DNA of 64,000 bases from Acidobacteriota bacterium (GTDB lineage Bacteria > Acidobacteriota > Terriglobia > Bryobacterales > Bryobacteraceae): positions 162,714-226,713 of the forward strand of contig JAFDVZ010000010.1 of NCBI GenBank assembly GCA_018268715.1, written 5' to 3'. Made by a program: the position numbers and the translations under genes. Below the pieces are notes generated by a model. The model ran no database searches and was not told where the DNA came from. It saw only the letters and a list, made by a program, of their open reading frames with translations. This document shows positions 16,765-26,114 of this stretch, one piece after another; the stretch's first letter is position 1; each line of letters begins with the position of its first letter.

Positions 16765-19023
16765 ATGTTCGAGCTTCTCTTCAAATATCCGGCGTCGGCA
16801 TTCTCCAAGGGCCAACTGGTCCTGCTCGGGGCTTGGCCCGTATGGACGCTGGTGCTGGCCATCGCCGCCGGCGCCGCCGCGCTCGGTTGGCTGGTCTGGC
16901 GCCGCCGCCTGGTGCTCGGCCCCCTCGGTCGCGCCGCGTCTCTCTGGGTGCTTCAGGCCGCCTTCCTCGCATTGCTGCTGTTGATGTTGTGGCGTCCCGC
17001 TCTCAGCATCGCGACGCTAAAGCCGCAACAGAACATCGTGGGAGTACTGATTGACGACTCCAAGAGCATGGCCATCGCCGAGAACGGCGCCACCCGTCGC
17101 GATCAGGCGGCGAAGGCCCTCGATTCGGGTCTTCTCCAGTCCTTGAAGGACCGTTTCCAGGTCCGCCTCTATCGTGTGGGCGACGGCGCCGCGCGCATGG
17201 AAAAGACCGAACAGTTGAACGCGGCGGCTCCCGTCACGCGCCTCTCCGACGCACTCCGCCAGGTGGCGGCCGAATCGTCCAACCTTCCGGTGGGCGCGTT
17301 CGTGCTCCTCACCGATGGCGCTGACAACTCCGGCGGCGTCGATCCGGAGACCATCGCCACGCTCCGCCAGCACCGCATTCCGGTCCACACCGTCGGCTTC
17401 GGCTTTGAGGCGCTCTCTCACGACGTCGAACTGTCCGACCTCCAACTCCCACCCAGGACGCTGGCCGATTCTCGCGTCCTCGCGCAGGTCGCTATCCGTC
17501 AAAGCGGCTTCGCCGGCCAGTCCGTCCGTCTCACCCTTCGCGACAGCGGCAAGGCGCTGGCCAGCCAGAGCGTTGTCCTGGGCTCGGACGGCGCCGAACA
17601 GATCGTATCGGTCCTGTTCAACGCCGGTCCCGCCGGCGTAAGGAACCTGGAAGCCTCCATCGAGCCCCTGCAAGGCGAAGCGAACGCTTCCAACAATCGG
17701 CTGACGCGCGTCATGGACGTCGACGGCGCGAAACCGCGCGTGCTATACATCGAAGGCGAGCCTCGCTGGGAGTTCAAATTCATCCGGCGCGCCATCGATG
17801 AGGACAAGTCGCTGAAGCTTGCCAGCATCCTGCGCACGACCCAAAACAAGATCTACCGCCAGGGCGTCGAGTCAGAAAACGAGTTAGCCCAGGGTTTCCC
17901 CACCAAACCCGAGGAGTTATTCGCATTTCAAGGACTCATCATCGGCAGCGTGGAGGCCAACTGGTTCACCAACTCGCAGCAGGAACTCATCAAGGAATTC
18001 GCCGATCGCCGCGGCGGCGGCGTGCTCTTCCTTGGCGGCCGTTTCGGCCTCAGCGACGGCGGTTACAACCAGCCTCCGTTCACGGAAATGCTGCCCGTCG
18101 ACCTTCCCTCGGGAAAGAACACCTACCATCCCCAGAGCGCGGCGACCGTGGAGCTGACTCAGGCCGGCCGAGACAGCCTGCTCACCCGCCTGATCGACAA
18201 TCCGGACGCAAACGTCGAGCGCTGGAAGAAGCTGCCCTATCTGATGAATTGGCAGGACCCCGGCTCGCCGAAAAAGGGCGCCCTTACACTGGTTGAAATG
18301 AGTCCCGGCGGCAGCACCCGCAAACTCCCCGCCCTCATCACGGAGAACTACGGGCACGGCCGCACCGCCGTCTTCGCCACCTCCGGCAGTTGGCGCTGGC
18401 AGATGCTCCAGCCCCTGGCCGACCAGACGCACGAGATCTTCTGGCAGCAGATGCTGCGTTGGCTCGTATCCGGCTCACCCGGCCGCCTGGTTCTGACTAC
18501 CTCGAAGTCTCTGCTCGCCGATCAGCAGCGAGTCCACCTGCGGGCCGAGGTCCGCGACAAGCTCTACGAAACCGCCTCCGACGCCCAGGTCGAAGCGCAC
18601 ATCCTGGGTCCGGACGGACTCAGCGAGCGCGTCGCTCTCCGGCCTGATCCTCGCGAGCGAGGCGTCTACACGGCCGATTGGGACGCCCCCAAACCCGGCT
18701 CCTATCTGACCGAAGCCATCGCCCGGCGCGGCGACGAGGAACTGGGACGCGACGTGCTCACCTTCCGGCGAGAAGACGGCGTGGCCGAAAACTTCCATAC
18801 CGAACAGAACCGCGAGTTGCTCGAGAAGTTATCCTCCCAAACCGGCGGACGCTACTACCGGCCGGGCGAGGTGAAACAGCTCGCCAATGAGATCGAGTAT
18901 TCCGAATCCGGCATCACCGTCCGTGAAACGCGCGACCTGTGGAACATGCCGGTCGTTTTCCTGCTGGCCCTCGCCCTGCGAGCCTCCGAATGGGTCCTGC
19001 GCCGGCGATGGGGTGTCATATGA
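16765..19023 (+). CDS. Membrane protein with VWA domain and glutamine-amidotransferase-like fold
   Basis: The 752-residue protein has two N-terminal TM helices (WTLVLAIAAGAAALGWLVW; ASLWVLQAAFLALLLLMLW). A von Willebrand A domain follows with MIDAS motif DDSKS, a conserved threonine region, and LLTDGADNSGGVD. Next come beta-sandwich repeats and a GATase1-like segment (KPRVLYIEGEPRWEFKFIRRAI; GGGVLFLGGRFGLSDGG). A final TM is at WNMPVVFLLALALRASEWVL. The bulk should be periplasmic. Its stop overlaps the next start (ATGA), indicating co-translation within the MoxR cluster. Confidence 0.88.
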   Translation: MFELLFKYPASAFSKGQLVLLGAWPVWTLVLAIAAGAAALGWLVWRRRLVLGPLGRAASLWVLQAAFLALLLLMLWRPALSIATLKPQQNIVGVLIDDSKSMAIAENGATRRDQAAKALDSGLLQSLKDRFQVRLYRVGDGAARMEKTEQLNAAAPVTRLSDALRQVAAESSNLPVGAFVLLTDGADNSGGVDPETIATLRQHRIPVHTVGFGFEALSHDVELSDLQLPPRTLADSRVLAQVAIRQSGFAGQSVRLTLRDSGKALASQSVVLGSDGAEQIVSVLFNAGPAGVRNLEASIEPLQGEANASNNRLTRVMDVDGAKPRVLYIEGEPRWEFKFIRRAIDEDKSLKLASILRTTQNKIYRQGVESENELAQGFPTKPEELFAFQGLIIGSVEANWFTNSQQELIKEFADRRGGGVLFLGGRFGLSDGGYNQPPFTEMLPVDLPSGKNTYHPQSAATVELTQAGRDSLLTRLIDNPDANVERWKKLPYLMNWQDPGSPKKGALTLVEMSPGGSTRKLPALITENYGHGRTAVFATSGSWRWQMLQPLADQTHEIFWQQMLRWLVSGSPGRLVLTTSKSLLADQQRVHLRAEVRDKLYETASDAQVEAHILGPDGLSERVALRPDPRERGVYTADWDAPKPGSYLTEAIARRGDEELGRDVLTFRREDGVAENFHTEQNRELLEKLSSQTGGRYYRPGEVKQLANEIEYSESGITVRETRDLWNMPVVFLLALALRASEWVLRRRWGVI

Positions 19024-19928
19024 GAGCTCTCCTGCTGGCCCTGACAGCCCTGTCGGCCCAGGCCGCGACCTATTACGTGACGGTAGCCGGACTGGGCGGC
19101 GAACCGGAGTACGACCAGCGCTTCCAGGGCTGGGCTCACGACCTCGACAAGCTCCTGAAGGCTTCGCCGGATGCGAAAGTGACCACCCTCACCGGCGCCC
19201 AGGCCACCCGTGCGCAGTTTCAGTCGACTCTTCAGCAGATCGCGAGAGACGCTTCCAAGGACGACGCCTTGGTCCTCATGATCATCGGACACGGCAGTTT
19301 CGATGGGCAGGACTACAAGGTGAACCTGCCGGGGCCCGACATCTCCGCCGCCGAGATCGGCGCCCTACTCGACCGTATCGCCGCCCGCCAGTTGGTGGTT
19401 AACACGACCAGCGCCAGCGGCGCCAGCTTCGCCGTCCTCAAGAAAGAGAATCGCGCCATTATCGCAGCCACCAAGTCGGGCACGGAAAAGAACGCCACCC
19501 TGTTTGCCCGCTATTGGGTGGAGGCCTTGCGCGATCCCTCCGCCGACATCGACAAGAACGAGTCGATCAGCGCGCTCGAGGCCTTCCGGTACGCCGAACA
19601 GAAGACCGCCAAATTCTTCGAATCGCAGAACCGTCTGGCCACCGAGCACGCCGTGCTTGAGGACACCGGAAAGGGTGAGCCTACCCGCGCGCCCTCCCCG
19701 CAAAACGGTGAAGGGCTGCTTGCTTCCCGCATCACGCTCATCCGTCTGGGGGCATCCCAGGCGGTCGTCGGCCGCCATCCCGCGCTTGTTAAGCGCAAGC
19801 AGGAGTTAGAGGAGCAGATCGATAGTCTGAAGTATCAGAAGGCGGCGATTCCAGTCAGCGAATATCGCCAGAAGCTCACCGCGCTGCTAACTGAGCTGGC
19901 CAAAGTGCAGGCGGAGCTCGACAAATGA
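19020..19928 (+). CDS. Caspase/C13-like protein lacking the catalytic cysteine
   Basis: The 302-residue protein has a signal peptide (MRALLLALTALSAQA) and a caspase-hemoglobinase fold. The catalytic-type His is in IIGHGSFDG (H91-G92). Where the nucleophile Cys is expected, after the next hydrophobic strand, there is VVNTTSASGASF (residues 126-137) with no Cys. Conserved downstream elements include ADIDKNESISALEAFRYAEQ and LATEHAVLEDTGKG. A C-terminal coiled coil follows (VKRKQELEEQIDSLKYQ ... LTELAKVQAELDK). ATGA overlaps on both sides join it to the VWA and TPR genes. It is probably a periplasmic pseudo-protease, or uses Ser/Thr. Confidence 0.75.
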   Translation: MRALLLALTALSAQAATYYVTVAGLGGEPEYDQRFQGWAHDLDKLLKASPDAKVTTLTGAQATRAQFQSTLQQIARDASKDDALVLMIIGHGSFDGQDYKVNLPGPDISAAEIGALLDRIAARQLVVNTTSASGASFAVLKKENRAIIAATKSGTEKNATLFARYWVEALRDPSADIDKNESISALEAFRYAEQKTAKFFESQNRLATEHAVLEDTGKGEPTRAPSPQNGEGLLASRITLIRLGASQAVVGRHPALVKRKQELEEQIDSLKYQKAAIPVSEYRQKLTALLTELAKVQAELDK

Positions 19929-22108
19929 ACGCCCGCCTCTTCCTCGCGGCGGCGTTCGTATCGGTGCTGGCGTCCGCCCAGACCCTAACTACCTGTCAAG
20001 CAGCCCGGCACTACGGCCGCAAAGCGGAAGCAAAAGCCTGCTACGCGCGTCTCGCCGCCTCGAGCGACCCCTACCTGCGCGCTGAAGGTCTCTGGGCTGA
20101 ACGCGCCTTCAAAGCCGCGAACGACGCCTTCCGGGCCGCTGTCCAGGCGCAGCCGCAAAACGCCGATTACCGCGTTCGCTGGGGCCGCATGTACCTGGAC
20201 CACTATCAGGCTCAGGACGCCGGCGCCCTGTTTCAGGAAGCTCTCGGAATCAAAAAGGATTTCGCCCCTGCGCTGTTGGGACTTGCTCTGATCGCCGCCG
20301 GGAACTGGGAGCAGAAGGCCGCCGAATTAGCCCATCAGGCCCTCAAGTCGGACCCGAACCTGGTCGAAGCGCAGGAACTGCTGGCCCGCGTCGCCCTGGA
20401 AGATAACAACGAGGAGTTAGCCGCCAGGGAAGCCGACAAAGCCATCGCGATGTCTCCCGAGGCCATCGACGCGATGTCCATCAAGGCCTCCATCGACCTG
20501 CTGAACGACGTTGAGAAATCCCCGTGGTTCGACCGCATCGCCAAGGTGAATCCCGCCTACGGCGACGCCTGGGCCACCGCCGGCCACTTCTTCGTCATCA
20601 ACCGTCGCTACGACGAAGGCATCGCCGCCTATCGCAAAGCCATCGCCATCGACCCCGACTTATGGGACGCTCGTGGTGAACTCGGCGTCAACCTCATGCG
20701 CATGGGAGAGGACGTCGAGTCCCGCAAGATCCTGGTGGAGTGCTACAACGCGGGCGACACGTCCCCGGCCGTGCGCAACACGTTGAACCTTCTCGACCAG
20801 TACCCGAAGTACGACACCTTCAAGACGCCCACCACCATCGTCCGCATTCACAAGAAGGAGTCCGCCGTGCTCCGGCCGTACGTCGAAGCGGAACTCCTGC
20901 GCGCCATCGCGACATACGAAAAGAAGTACAGGACTCACGTCTCAAGGCCGATTCAAATCGAGTTATACCCGAATCATGAGGACTTTGCCGTCCGCACCAT
21001 GGGAATGCCCGGACTCGGCGCCCTGGGAGTCACTTTCGGCACGGTAGTCGCCATGGACAGTCCATCGGCCCGGCCGCCCGGCACGAACCACTGGGCCAGC
21101 ACCATGTGGCACGAACTCAGCCACGTGTACGTGCTGACCGCCACCAAACACCGCGTGCCGCGCTGGTTTACCGAAGGCATGGCCGTCCATGAGGAGACCG
21201 CTACGTCTCCCGATTGGGGCGACCGGCTCACGCCCGACATCATCAAGGCCATTGCCGACAAGAAACTCCTGCCCGTGGCCACGCTCGACCGGGGCTTCAT
21301 CCACCCGTCGTTCCCAAGCCAGGTCATCATCTCCTACTTCCAGGGCGGCAAGATCTGCGACTTCATCAACGACAAGTGGGGCTATGACAAGCTCCTGGCC
21401 ATGATGCACGCCTTCGGCGCGAAAAAGGCCACCCCCGAGGTGTTTGAGCAGGTCCTCGGCATGAAGACGGAGGAGTTCGACAAGCAGTTCTTCGCCTGGC
21501 TCGACACGAAGGTCGGAACCACGGTGAAGAGTTACGACGAATGGCATAAGCGCGTCCGCGACGTCGCCAAGGCGCTCGAAGCCAAGGATTGGGACGGCGC
21601 GCTGAAGCAAGGCGCGGCCATCCGTGACCTCTACCCGGACTACGTGGAGTCGCACAGCGTTTACGAGATGATGGCCGACGCCTCCCTCGGCAAGGGCGAC
21701 AAGCGCTCCGCCATCGTCCAGCTTCAGGCCTACGCGAAACAGGGCGGCCGCACTCCCGCCACGCTCAAGAAGCTGGCCGGGCTTCAGGAGGAGGCTGGCG
21801 ACAAGAATGGAGCCGCCGCCACCTTGGCCCGCATCAATTACATATATCCGCAGGATGAAGAGTTGCACCGGCGCCTCGGCGCCCTCTATCTCGAAAATGG
21901 AAATCCGGCCGCGGCGGTCCGCGAGTATCAGGTGCTGGTCGCGGGCAAGCCGCTCGATCAGGCCGACTCCAACTACCGTCTGGCGTTGGCCTTCAAGGCC
22001 GCCGGCCGGAAGGACGACGCGCGTGACGCGGTCATCAACGCGCTCGAAGCAGCCCCGGGGTACAAGGCCGCGCAAAGATTGTTGTTAGAACTGGACGGGA
22101 AGGACTAA
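19925..22108 (+). CDS. TPR protein with HExxH peptidase-MA-like domain
   Basis: The 727-residue protein starts with a signal peptide (MNARLFLAAAFVSVLASAQ). Several TPR units follow (~30-290; for example PEAIDAMSIKASIDLLNDVEKSPWF). A zinc-metallopeptidase module has HELSH at residues 396-400 inside MWHELSHVYVLTATKHRVPRWFTEGMAVHEE, where the later EGMA supplies the third ligand. C-terminal TPRs complete it. This is the 'peptidase MA' superfamily layout. It is co-translated with the caspase-like gene (ATGA) and 4 nt from the MoxR gene, suggesting a proteolytic or scaffold role for the cluster in the periplasm. Confidence 0.88.
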   Translation: MNARLFLAAAFVSVLASAQTLTTCQAARHYGRKAEAKACYARLAASSDPYLRAEGLWAERAFKAANDAFRAAVQAQPQNADYRVRWGRMYLDHYQAQDAGALFQEALGIKKDFAPALLGLALIAAGNWEQKAAELAHQALKSDPNLVEAQELLARVALEDNNEELAAREADKAIAMSPEAIDAMSIKASIDLLNDVEKSPWFDRIAKVNPAYGDAWATAGHFFVINRRYDEGIAAYRKAIAIDPDLWDARGELGVNLMRMGEDVESRKILVECYNAGDTSPAVRNTLNLLDQYPKYDTFKTPTTIVRIHKKESAVLRPYVEAELLRAIATYEKKYRTHVSRPIQIELYPNHEDFAVRTMGMPGLGALGVTFGTVVAMDSPSARPPGTNHWASTMWHELSHVYVLTATKHRVPRWFTEGMAVHEETATSPDWGDRLTPDIIKAIADKKLLPVATLDRGFIHPSFPSQVIISYFQGGKICDFINDKWGYDKLLAMMHAFGAKKATPEVFEQVLGMKTEEFDKQFFAWLDTKVGTTVKSYDEWHKRVRDVAKALEAKDWDGALKQGAAIRDLYPDYVESHSVYEMMADASLGKGDKRSAIVQLQAYAKQGGRTPATLKKLAGLQEEAGDKNGAAATLARINYIYPQDEELHRRLGALYLENGNPAAAVREYQVLVAGKPLDQADSNYRLALAFKAAGRKDDARDAVINALEAAPGYKAAQRLLLELDGKD

Positions 22109-22112
22109 TTAC

Positions 22113-23138
22113 TTGTCTACATCGACGATTCCGTCACTCGATTCCGCTGAACTGAGCAGCCGCCTGTCGCGATTCCAGCAGGTTAATCAGGACATCGTGA
22201 AGCAGGTCCGCAAAGTGATCGTCGGGCAGGATGAAGTGCTCGAGCAGGTCATGATCGCGCTCTTTGTCGGCGGGCATTGTTTGATCACCGGCATGCCCGG
22301 AACCGCAAAGACCCTGCTGGTCCGCACCATGGCGCAGACCCTCGGCCTCGAGTTCCGGCGCATCCAATTCACGCCCGACCTGATGCCCTCCGACATTACG
22401 GGCACCGACATCATCGAAGAGGACCCCGCCACGGGCCGCAAGACCTGGACCTTCGTCAAAGGCCCCATCTTCGCCAACGTCCTGTTGGCCGACGAAATCA
22501 ACCGCACGCCGCCCAAGACGCAGTCCGCCCTGCTTGAAGCCATGCAGGAGTTCAGTTGCACGGTGCGCGGGCATATCTACACCATCGAGAAACCGTTCTT
22601 CGTGCTGGCCACCCAGAACCCGATTGAGTTAGAGGGCACTTATCCGCTCCCTGAAGCCCAGTTGGATCGCTTCCTGTTCAACACGCTCCTCGATTACCTG
22701 CCCGCCGCCGACGAGCTACAGGTGGTCTCCATGACCACCACCACCAGCGTCAACGTGCCGGAGCCGGTCACCAACGCGGCCGAGATCATCGATTTCCAGA
22801 AACTGGTCCGCATGGTGCCCATCGCCGACAGCGTCGCCCAGTACGCTGTTGAGCTGGTGCGCGCCACGCGTCCTCCCGACGCGACCTCGCCCGACTTCGT
22901 CAAGAAATACGTCAGCTTCGGCGCCTCGGTCCGGGCGGCGCAGTTTCTCGTGTTGTCCGCCAAGGCCCGCGCCCTCATGCGTCATCGCTACCACGTCACC
23001 TACGAAGACATCGCCGCCCTCGCCCGCGCCGTCCTGCGCCACCGTGTACTGGTGAACTTCCACGCCGAAAGCGAACGGCTGTCTTCCGACGACATTTTGA
23101 AGAAGCTGTTGGAGGCCAAGCCCGCTCCCAAGGCCTAA
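22113..23138 (+). CDS. MoxR-family AAA+ ATPase
   Basis: The 341-residue protein has Walker A GMPGTAKT (60-67), Walker B VLLADEINR and the MoxR signature PPKTQSALLEAMQE. The sensor-1 region FVLATQNPIELEGTYPLPEAQLDRF and the C-terminal lid (KARALMRHRYHVTYEDIAALARAVLRHRV) are also present. MoxR ATPases act as chaperones for assembly of VWA-containing complexes, and DUF58 and VWA partners follow at once. The start is TTG 22113 with AAGGA about 10 nt upstream. Confidence 0.95.
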   Translation: MSTSTIPSLDSAELSSRLSRFQQVNQDIVKQVRKVIVGQDEVLEQVMIALFVGGHCLITGMPGTAKTLLVRTMAQTLGLEFRRIQFTPDLMPSDITGTDIIEEDPATGRKTWTFVKGPIFANVLLADEINRTPPKTQSALLEAMQEFSCTVRGHIYTIEKPFFVLATQNPIELEGTYPLPEAQLDRFLFNTLLDYLPAADELQVVSMTTTTSVNVPEPVTNAAEIIDFQKLVRMVPIADSVAQYAVELVRATRPPDATSPDFVKKYVSFGASVRAAQFLVLSAKARALMRHRYHVTYEDIAALARAVLRHRVLVNFHAESERLSSDDILKKLLEAKPAPKA

Positions 23139-23141
23139 CTC

Positions 23142-24035
23142 ATGGGCGCCCTGCAGCGATTTCTCGATCCCTCGGTGTTGGCCGGCATCGCCCACCTAGA
23201 ACTGGTGGCTAAGACCGTTGTCGACGGCTTCATCTCCGGCCTGCACCGTTCGCCGGACTTCGGCTTCAGCCAGGAGTTCGCCGAATACCGCATGTACACG
23301 CCTGGCGACGACCTGCGTCACGTCGATTGGAACGTCTACGCCCGCACGGACCGTTGCTACCTCAAGCGCTATCTCGGCGAAACCAATACGCTCGTCACCG
23401 TGCTGCTCGACGCCAGCGCGTCCATGGCGTTTTCCTCCCAAACCACGTCCAAGATCGACTACGCCCGCTTCCTTGCCGCCTCGCTCGCCTATCTCGCCCA
23501 CCAGCAGCGCGACGCCGGCGGTCTCATCGTCTTCGACGACGAAATCCGCAACTACATCGCGCCGTCCAGCCGTCAGGGTCAAATGCAGCGCCTGTTGCAC
23601 GGCATCGATAAGGCCGAGCCGCGGGCCCGCACTGACTACGCCAAACCCTTCATACATTTTCAGCAGTTCCTGTTCCGGCGAGGCCTGGTGGTGGTCATCT
23701 CGGACTTCTATGAGGATCCCGACCTGGTGATCAAGACCATGCTGCCGCTCCGTTACCGCGGCAACGAAGTCATCCTGTTTCACATCCTCGACCCGGAAGA
23801 ACTTCAACCGAAGCTGAAGGGCCCGGCGCTGCTGGTCGACATGGAGACCGACGACGCCATGGAGGTCTCGCCCGACTACACCCAGAACGAATACCGGGCC
23901 AAGATCGACGCCCACATCGCGCGCCTTCGCGGCGAAGCGCAGAAGGCCGGCGTCGACTATTTCCTGACCGTCACCAACCGGCCTTTGGACGAGGCTCTCC
24001 GCGAATACCTCGTCGTGCGTCAGGGGAGGCTCTAG
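23142..24035 (+). CDS. DUF58 domain protein
   Basis: The 297-residue protein contains the DUF58 signature SPDFGFSQEFAEYRMYTPGDDLRHVDWNVYARTDRCYLKRY. A VWA-like half follows, with LLDASASMAF as a D-x-S-x-S MIDAS and LVVVISDFYEDP. DUF58 proteins are standard partners of MoxR ATPases. It starts 3 nt after the MoxR stop, and the next gene's GTG begins immediately after its TAG, so the three are one translational unit. No TM segment was seen, so it is likely cytoplasmic. Confidence 0.93.
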   Translation: MGALQRFLDPSVLAGIAHLELVAKTVVDGFISGLHRSPDFGFSQEFAEYRMYTPGDDLRHVDWNVYARTDRCYLKRYLGETNTLVTVLLDASASMAFSSQTTSKIDYARFLAASLAYLAHQQRDAGGLIVFDDEIRNYIAPSSRQGQMQRLLHGIDKAEPRARTDYAKPFIHFQQFLFRRGLVVVISDFYEDPDLVIKTMLPLRYRGNEVILFHILDPEELQPKLKGPALLVDMETDDAMEVSPDYTQNEYRAKIDAHIARLRGEAQKAGVDYFLTVTNRPLDEALREYLVVRQGRL

Positions 24036-26063
24036 GTGGGCTTTTTCTCACCCTGGTTCTTCGCCGGAATCCTGGCCGTCGGGTTGCCGCTCTGGATCCA
24101 CCTTCTGCGCCAACACAAGAGCGTACCGCGCCCCTTCGCATCGCTCATGTTCTTTGAGCGGCGCACGCAAAGCTCCATCAAGCACCGCCGCCTGAAACAC
24201 TACGCGCTGCTGATGTTGCGCCTGGCGATGATCCTCTTGTTGGTGCTGCTGTTCGCCGACCCGTTCATCCGCCGAAGCGTGCCCATCGGGACCGGCCGCA
24301 AGCTCGTCTTTGTCGCGGTGGATAACTCCTTCAGCATGCGGTACGGCGACCATCTCGATCGCGCCAGGGCCGAAGCGCTCTCGGTCCTCGCCAAGCTCGG
24401 CGGCGGCGACGTCGCACAAGTGGCCGCCATCAGCGACCACGTCGAATTGCTCACTCAGCCGGTCGGCGATCGACCTTCGCTCGAAGCCGCCGTCCGCGCC
24501 ATCAAGGCGAGCGACGCCGCCAGCGCCTACGCCGAATTCGCCCGCTACCTGAGGACTCTGCCCAAGAGCGTCAACCTGCCGGTTGAGGCCCACTTCATCA
24601 GCGACGTTCAGAAGTCGGCCATGCCGCCCAGTTTCGGCGATCTCGCGCTGGCCGACCGCGTCACGCTCCAGATTCACCCGATCATCACCGCCGGAGCGTC
24701 GAACTGGGTCGCCGAGGCCGTCACCGCCCCGGCCCGCATCTTCGGGACGCACAAGGCGCGCATCCAGGCCACCGTTGCCTGGAACGGTCCCGCCGAGCCA
24801 AAGCCGGTCCCGCGTGCGGCGAAGGTCACCCTGCTCATGAACGGCAAGCCGGTGGCGACGAAGTCCGTCGACGTAACGGGTCGTGCGGCGGTCGAGTTCC
24901 AGGACGTCGACATGCCCCACGGTCCCAACCGCGGCGAAATCCGAGTCGAACCGGCTGACTCGTTCAAGGAAGATAACTCCTACTTATTCGCAATCGAACG
25001 CGCCGACGCCGCCCGTATCTTGTATATCTACGATTCGCGTCAGTCGCCGGCCTACTTCCGCGCGGCCATCGAGTCCGGCTCCGAGTCAGCCTTTGAGGTC
25101 GACGCTCTGACTCCGGAGCAGGCCGGCGCGCAGAATCTCTCCAAATACGCCTATGTAGCTCTCGCTGGCGGCTCGGTCAGCGGCGCCCTGGAAGCGAGTC
25201 TTAAGAACTACGTCGCCGGCGGGGGCGGCCTGCTCATCGTGCTCAGCCCGCTATCGGCGTCGTCGGGACGGGTGCCGGTTCTCGACAGCCGGGTCACCGA
25301 CCGAAGCTACTCTCCCCGTGAAGGCGCCCGTTTCCAGACCGCGTCCTCCGTCGATAACTCGCACCCCGCGCTCGATCGCGCCTCGGGCTTCGACGGAGTT
25401 AAGTTCTACTGGGCGGCGCGCGTCGAAGCGGGACAGGATCGAGTCCTCGCCCGCCTCGGCGATGGGACGCCTCTGTTGCTCGAACGGCGCATCGGAGAGG
25501 GCCGCGTCCTGGCGCTTACCTCGAGCTTCGACAACGTATCCAACGACCTGCCCCTACACGCCCTGTTCGTTCCGTTTGTGGAGCGCGTGTCCGAATATCT
25601 GGAAGGCGGGGAGGCGATGAGAACGAACATCGTCACCGGCGCCGCCATCGAACTCCGCGCGAGCAAGGACCGCGGCGCCGCCGCCGACGTTGTCGGACCG
25701 GACGGCGCCCGCATGCTCTCTCTCAAGGAAGCGTCCACCGCGTTGAGCGTAACAGCCCGCGATTCGGGCTTCTACGACGTTCGCACCGCCGGCGGAAGGC
25801 GAGAGTTGGTGGCGGTCAACCCGGACCGGCGGGAATCCGACCTCACCCCCGTTCCCGAAGAAACGCTCGCACTGTGGCGGGGAGCCGGGGGCGCGACGCC
25901 GGTGGCGGCCCAAGGTTCGGCGCCCGAGCAAACGCCGGAGTCACTGGCGCTGTGGGTGTTGGTCGCCCTATTGATCGTCTCCCTTGTCGAATCGTGGCTG
26001 GCGGACCGCTTCACGCCGGCCGCCCGCGATGAGAAACCGGAAATCAGGAAGCAGGCCGCATGA
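24036..26063 (+). CDS. BatA-like membrane protein with VWA domain
   Basis: The 675-residue protein opens with the BatA N-terminal TM module (FFSPWFFAGILAVGLPLWIHLLRQHKSVPRPFASLMFFE ... LMLRLAMILLLVLLFADPF). A VWA domain with MIDAS DNSFSM follows. Beta-rich periplasmic domains come next, including a GATase-like LKNYVAGGGGLLIVLSP segment. A C-terminal TM (LALWVLVALLIVSLVESWL) and a short cytoplasmic tail close it. The GTG start abuts the DUF58 stop. It is the second VWA protein of the cluster and a probable MoxR client. Confidence 0.9.
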   Translation: MGFFSPWFFAGILAVGLPLWIHLLRQHKSVPRPFASLMFFERRTQSSIKHRRLKHYALLMLRLAMILLLVLLFADPFIRRSVPIGTGRKLVFVAVDNSFSMRYGDHLDRARAEALSVLAKLGGGDVAQVAAISDHVELLTQPVGDRPSLEAAVRAIKASDAASAYAEFARYLRTLPKSVNLPVEAHFISDVQKSAMPPSFGDLALADRVTLQIHPIITAGASNWVAEAVTAPARIFGTHKARIQATVAWNGPAEPKPVPRAAKVTLLMNGKPVATKSVDVTGRAAVEFQDVDMPHGPNRGEIRVEPADSFKEDNSYLFAIERADAARILYIYDSRQSPAYFRAAIESGSESAFEVDALTPEQAGAQNLSKYAYVALAGGSVSGALEASLKNYVAGGGGLLIVLSPLSASSGRVPVLDSRVTDRSYSPREGARFQTASSVDNSHPALDRASGFDGVKFYWAARVEAGQDRVLARLGDGTPLLLERRIGEGRVLALTSSFDNVSNDLPLHALFVPFVERVSEYLEGGEAMRTNIVTGAAIELRASKDRGAAADVVGPDGARMLSLKEASTALSVTARDSGFYDVRTAGGRRELVAVNPDRRESDLTPVPEETLALWRGAGGATPVAAQGSAPEQTPESLALWVLVALLIVSLVESWLADRFTPAARDEKPEIRKQAA

Positions 26064-26114
26064 GCACGGGCCAGGTCGCCGCCAGAAGTCATTACGAGTG
26101 AGAAGGCAGGTTGC

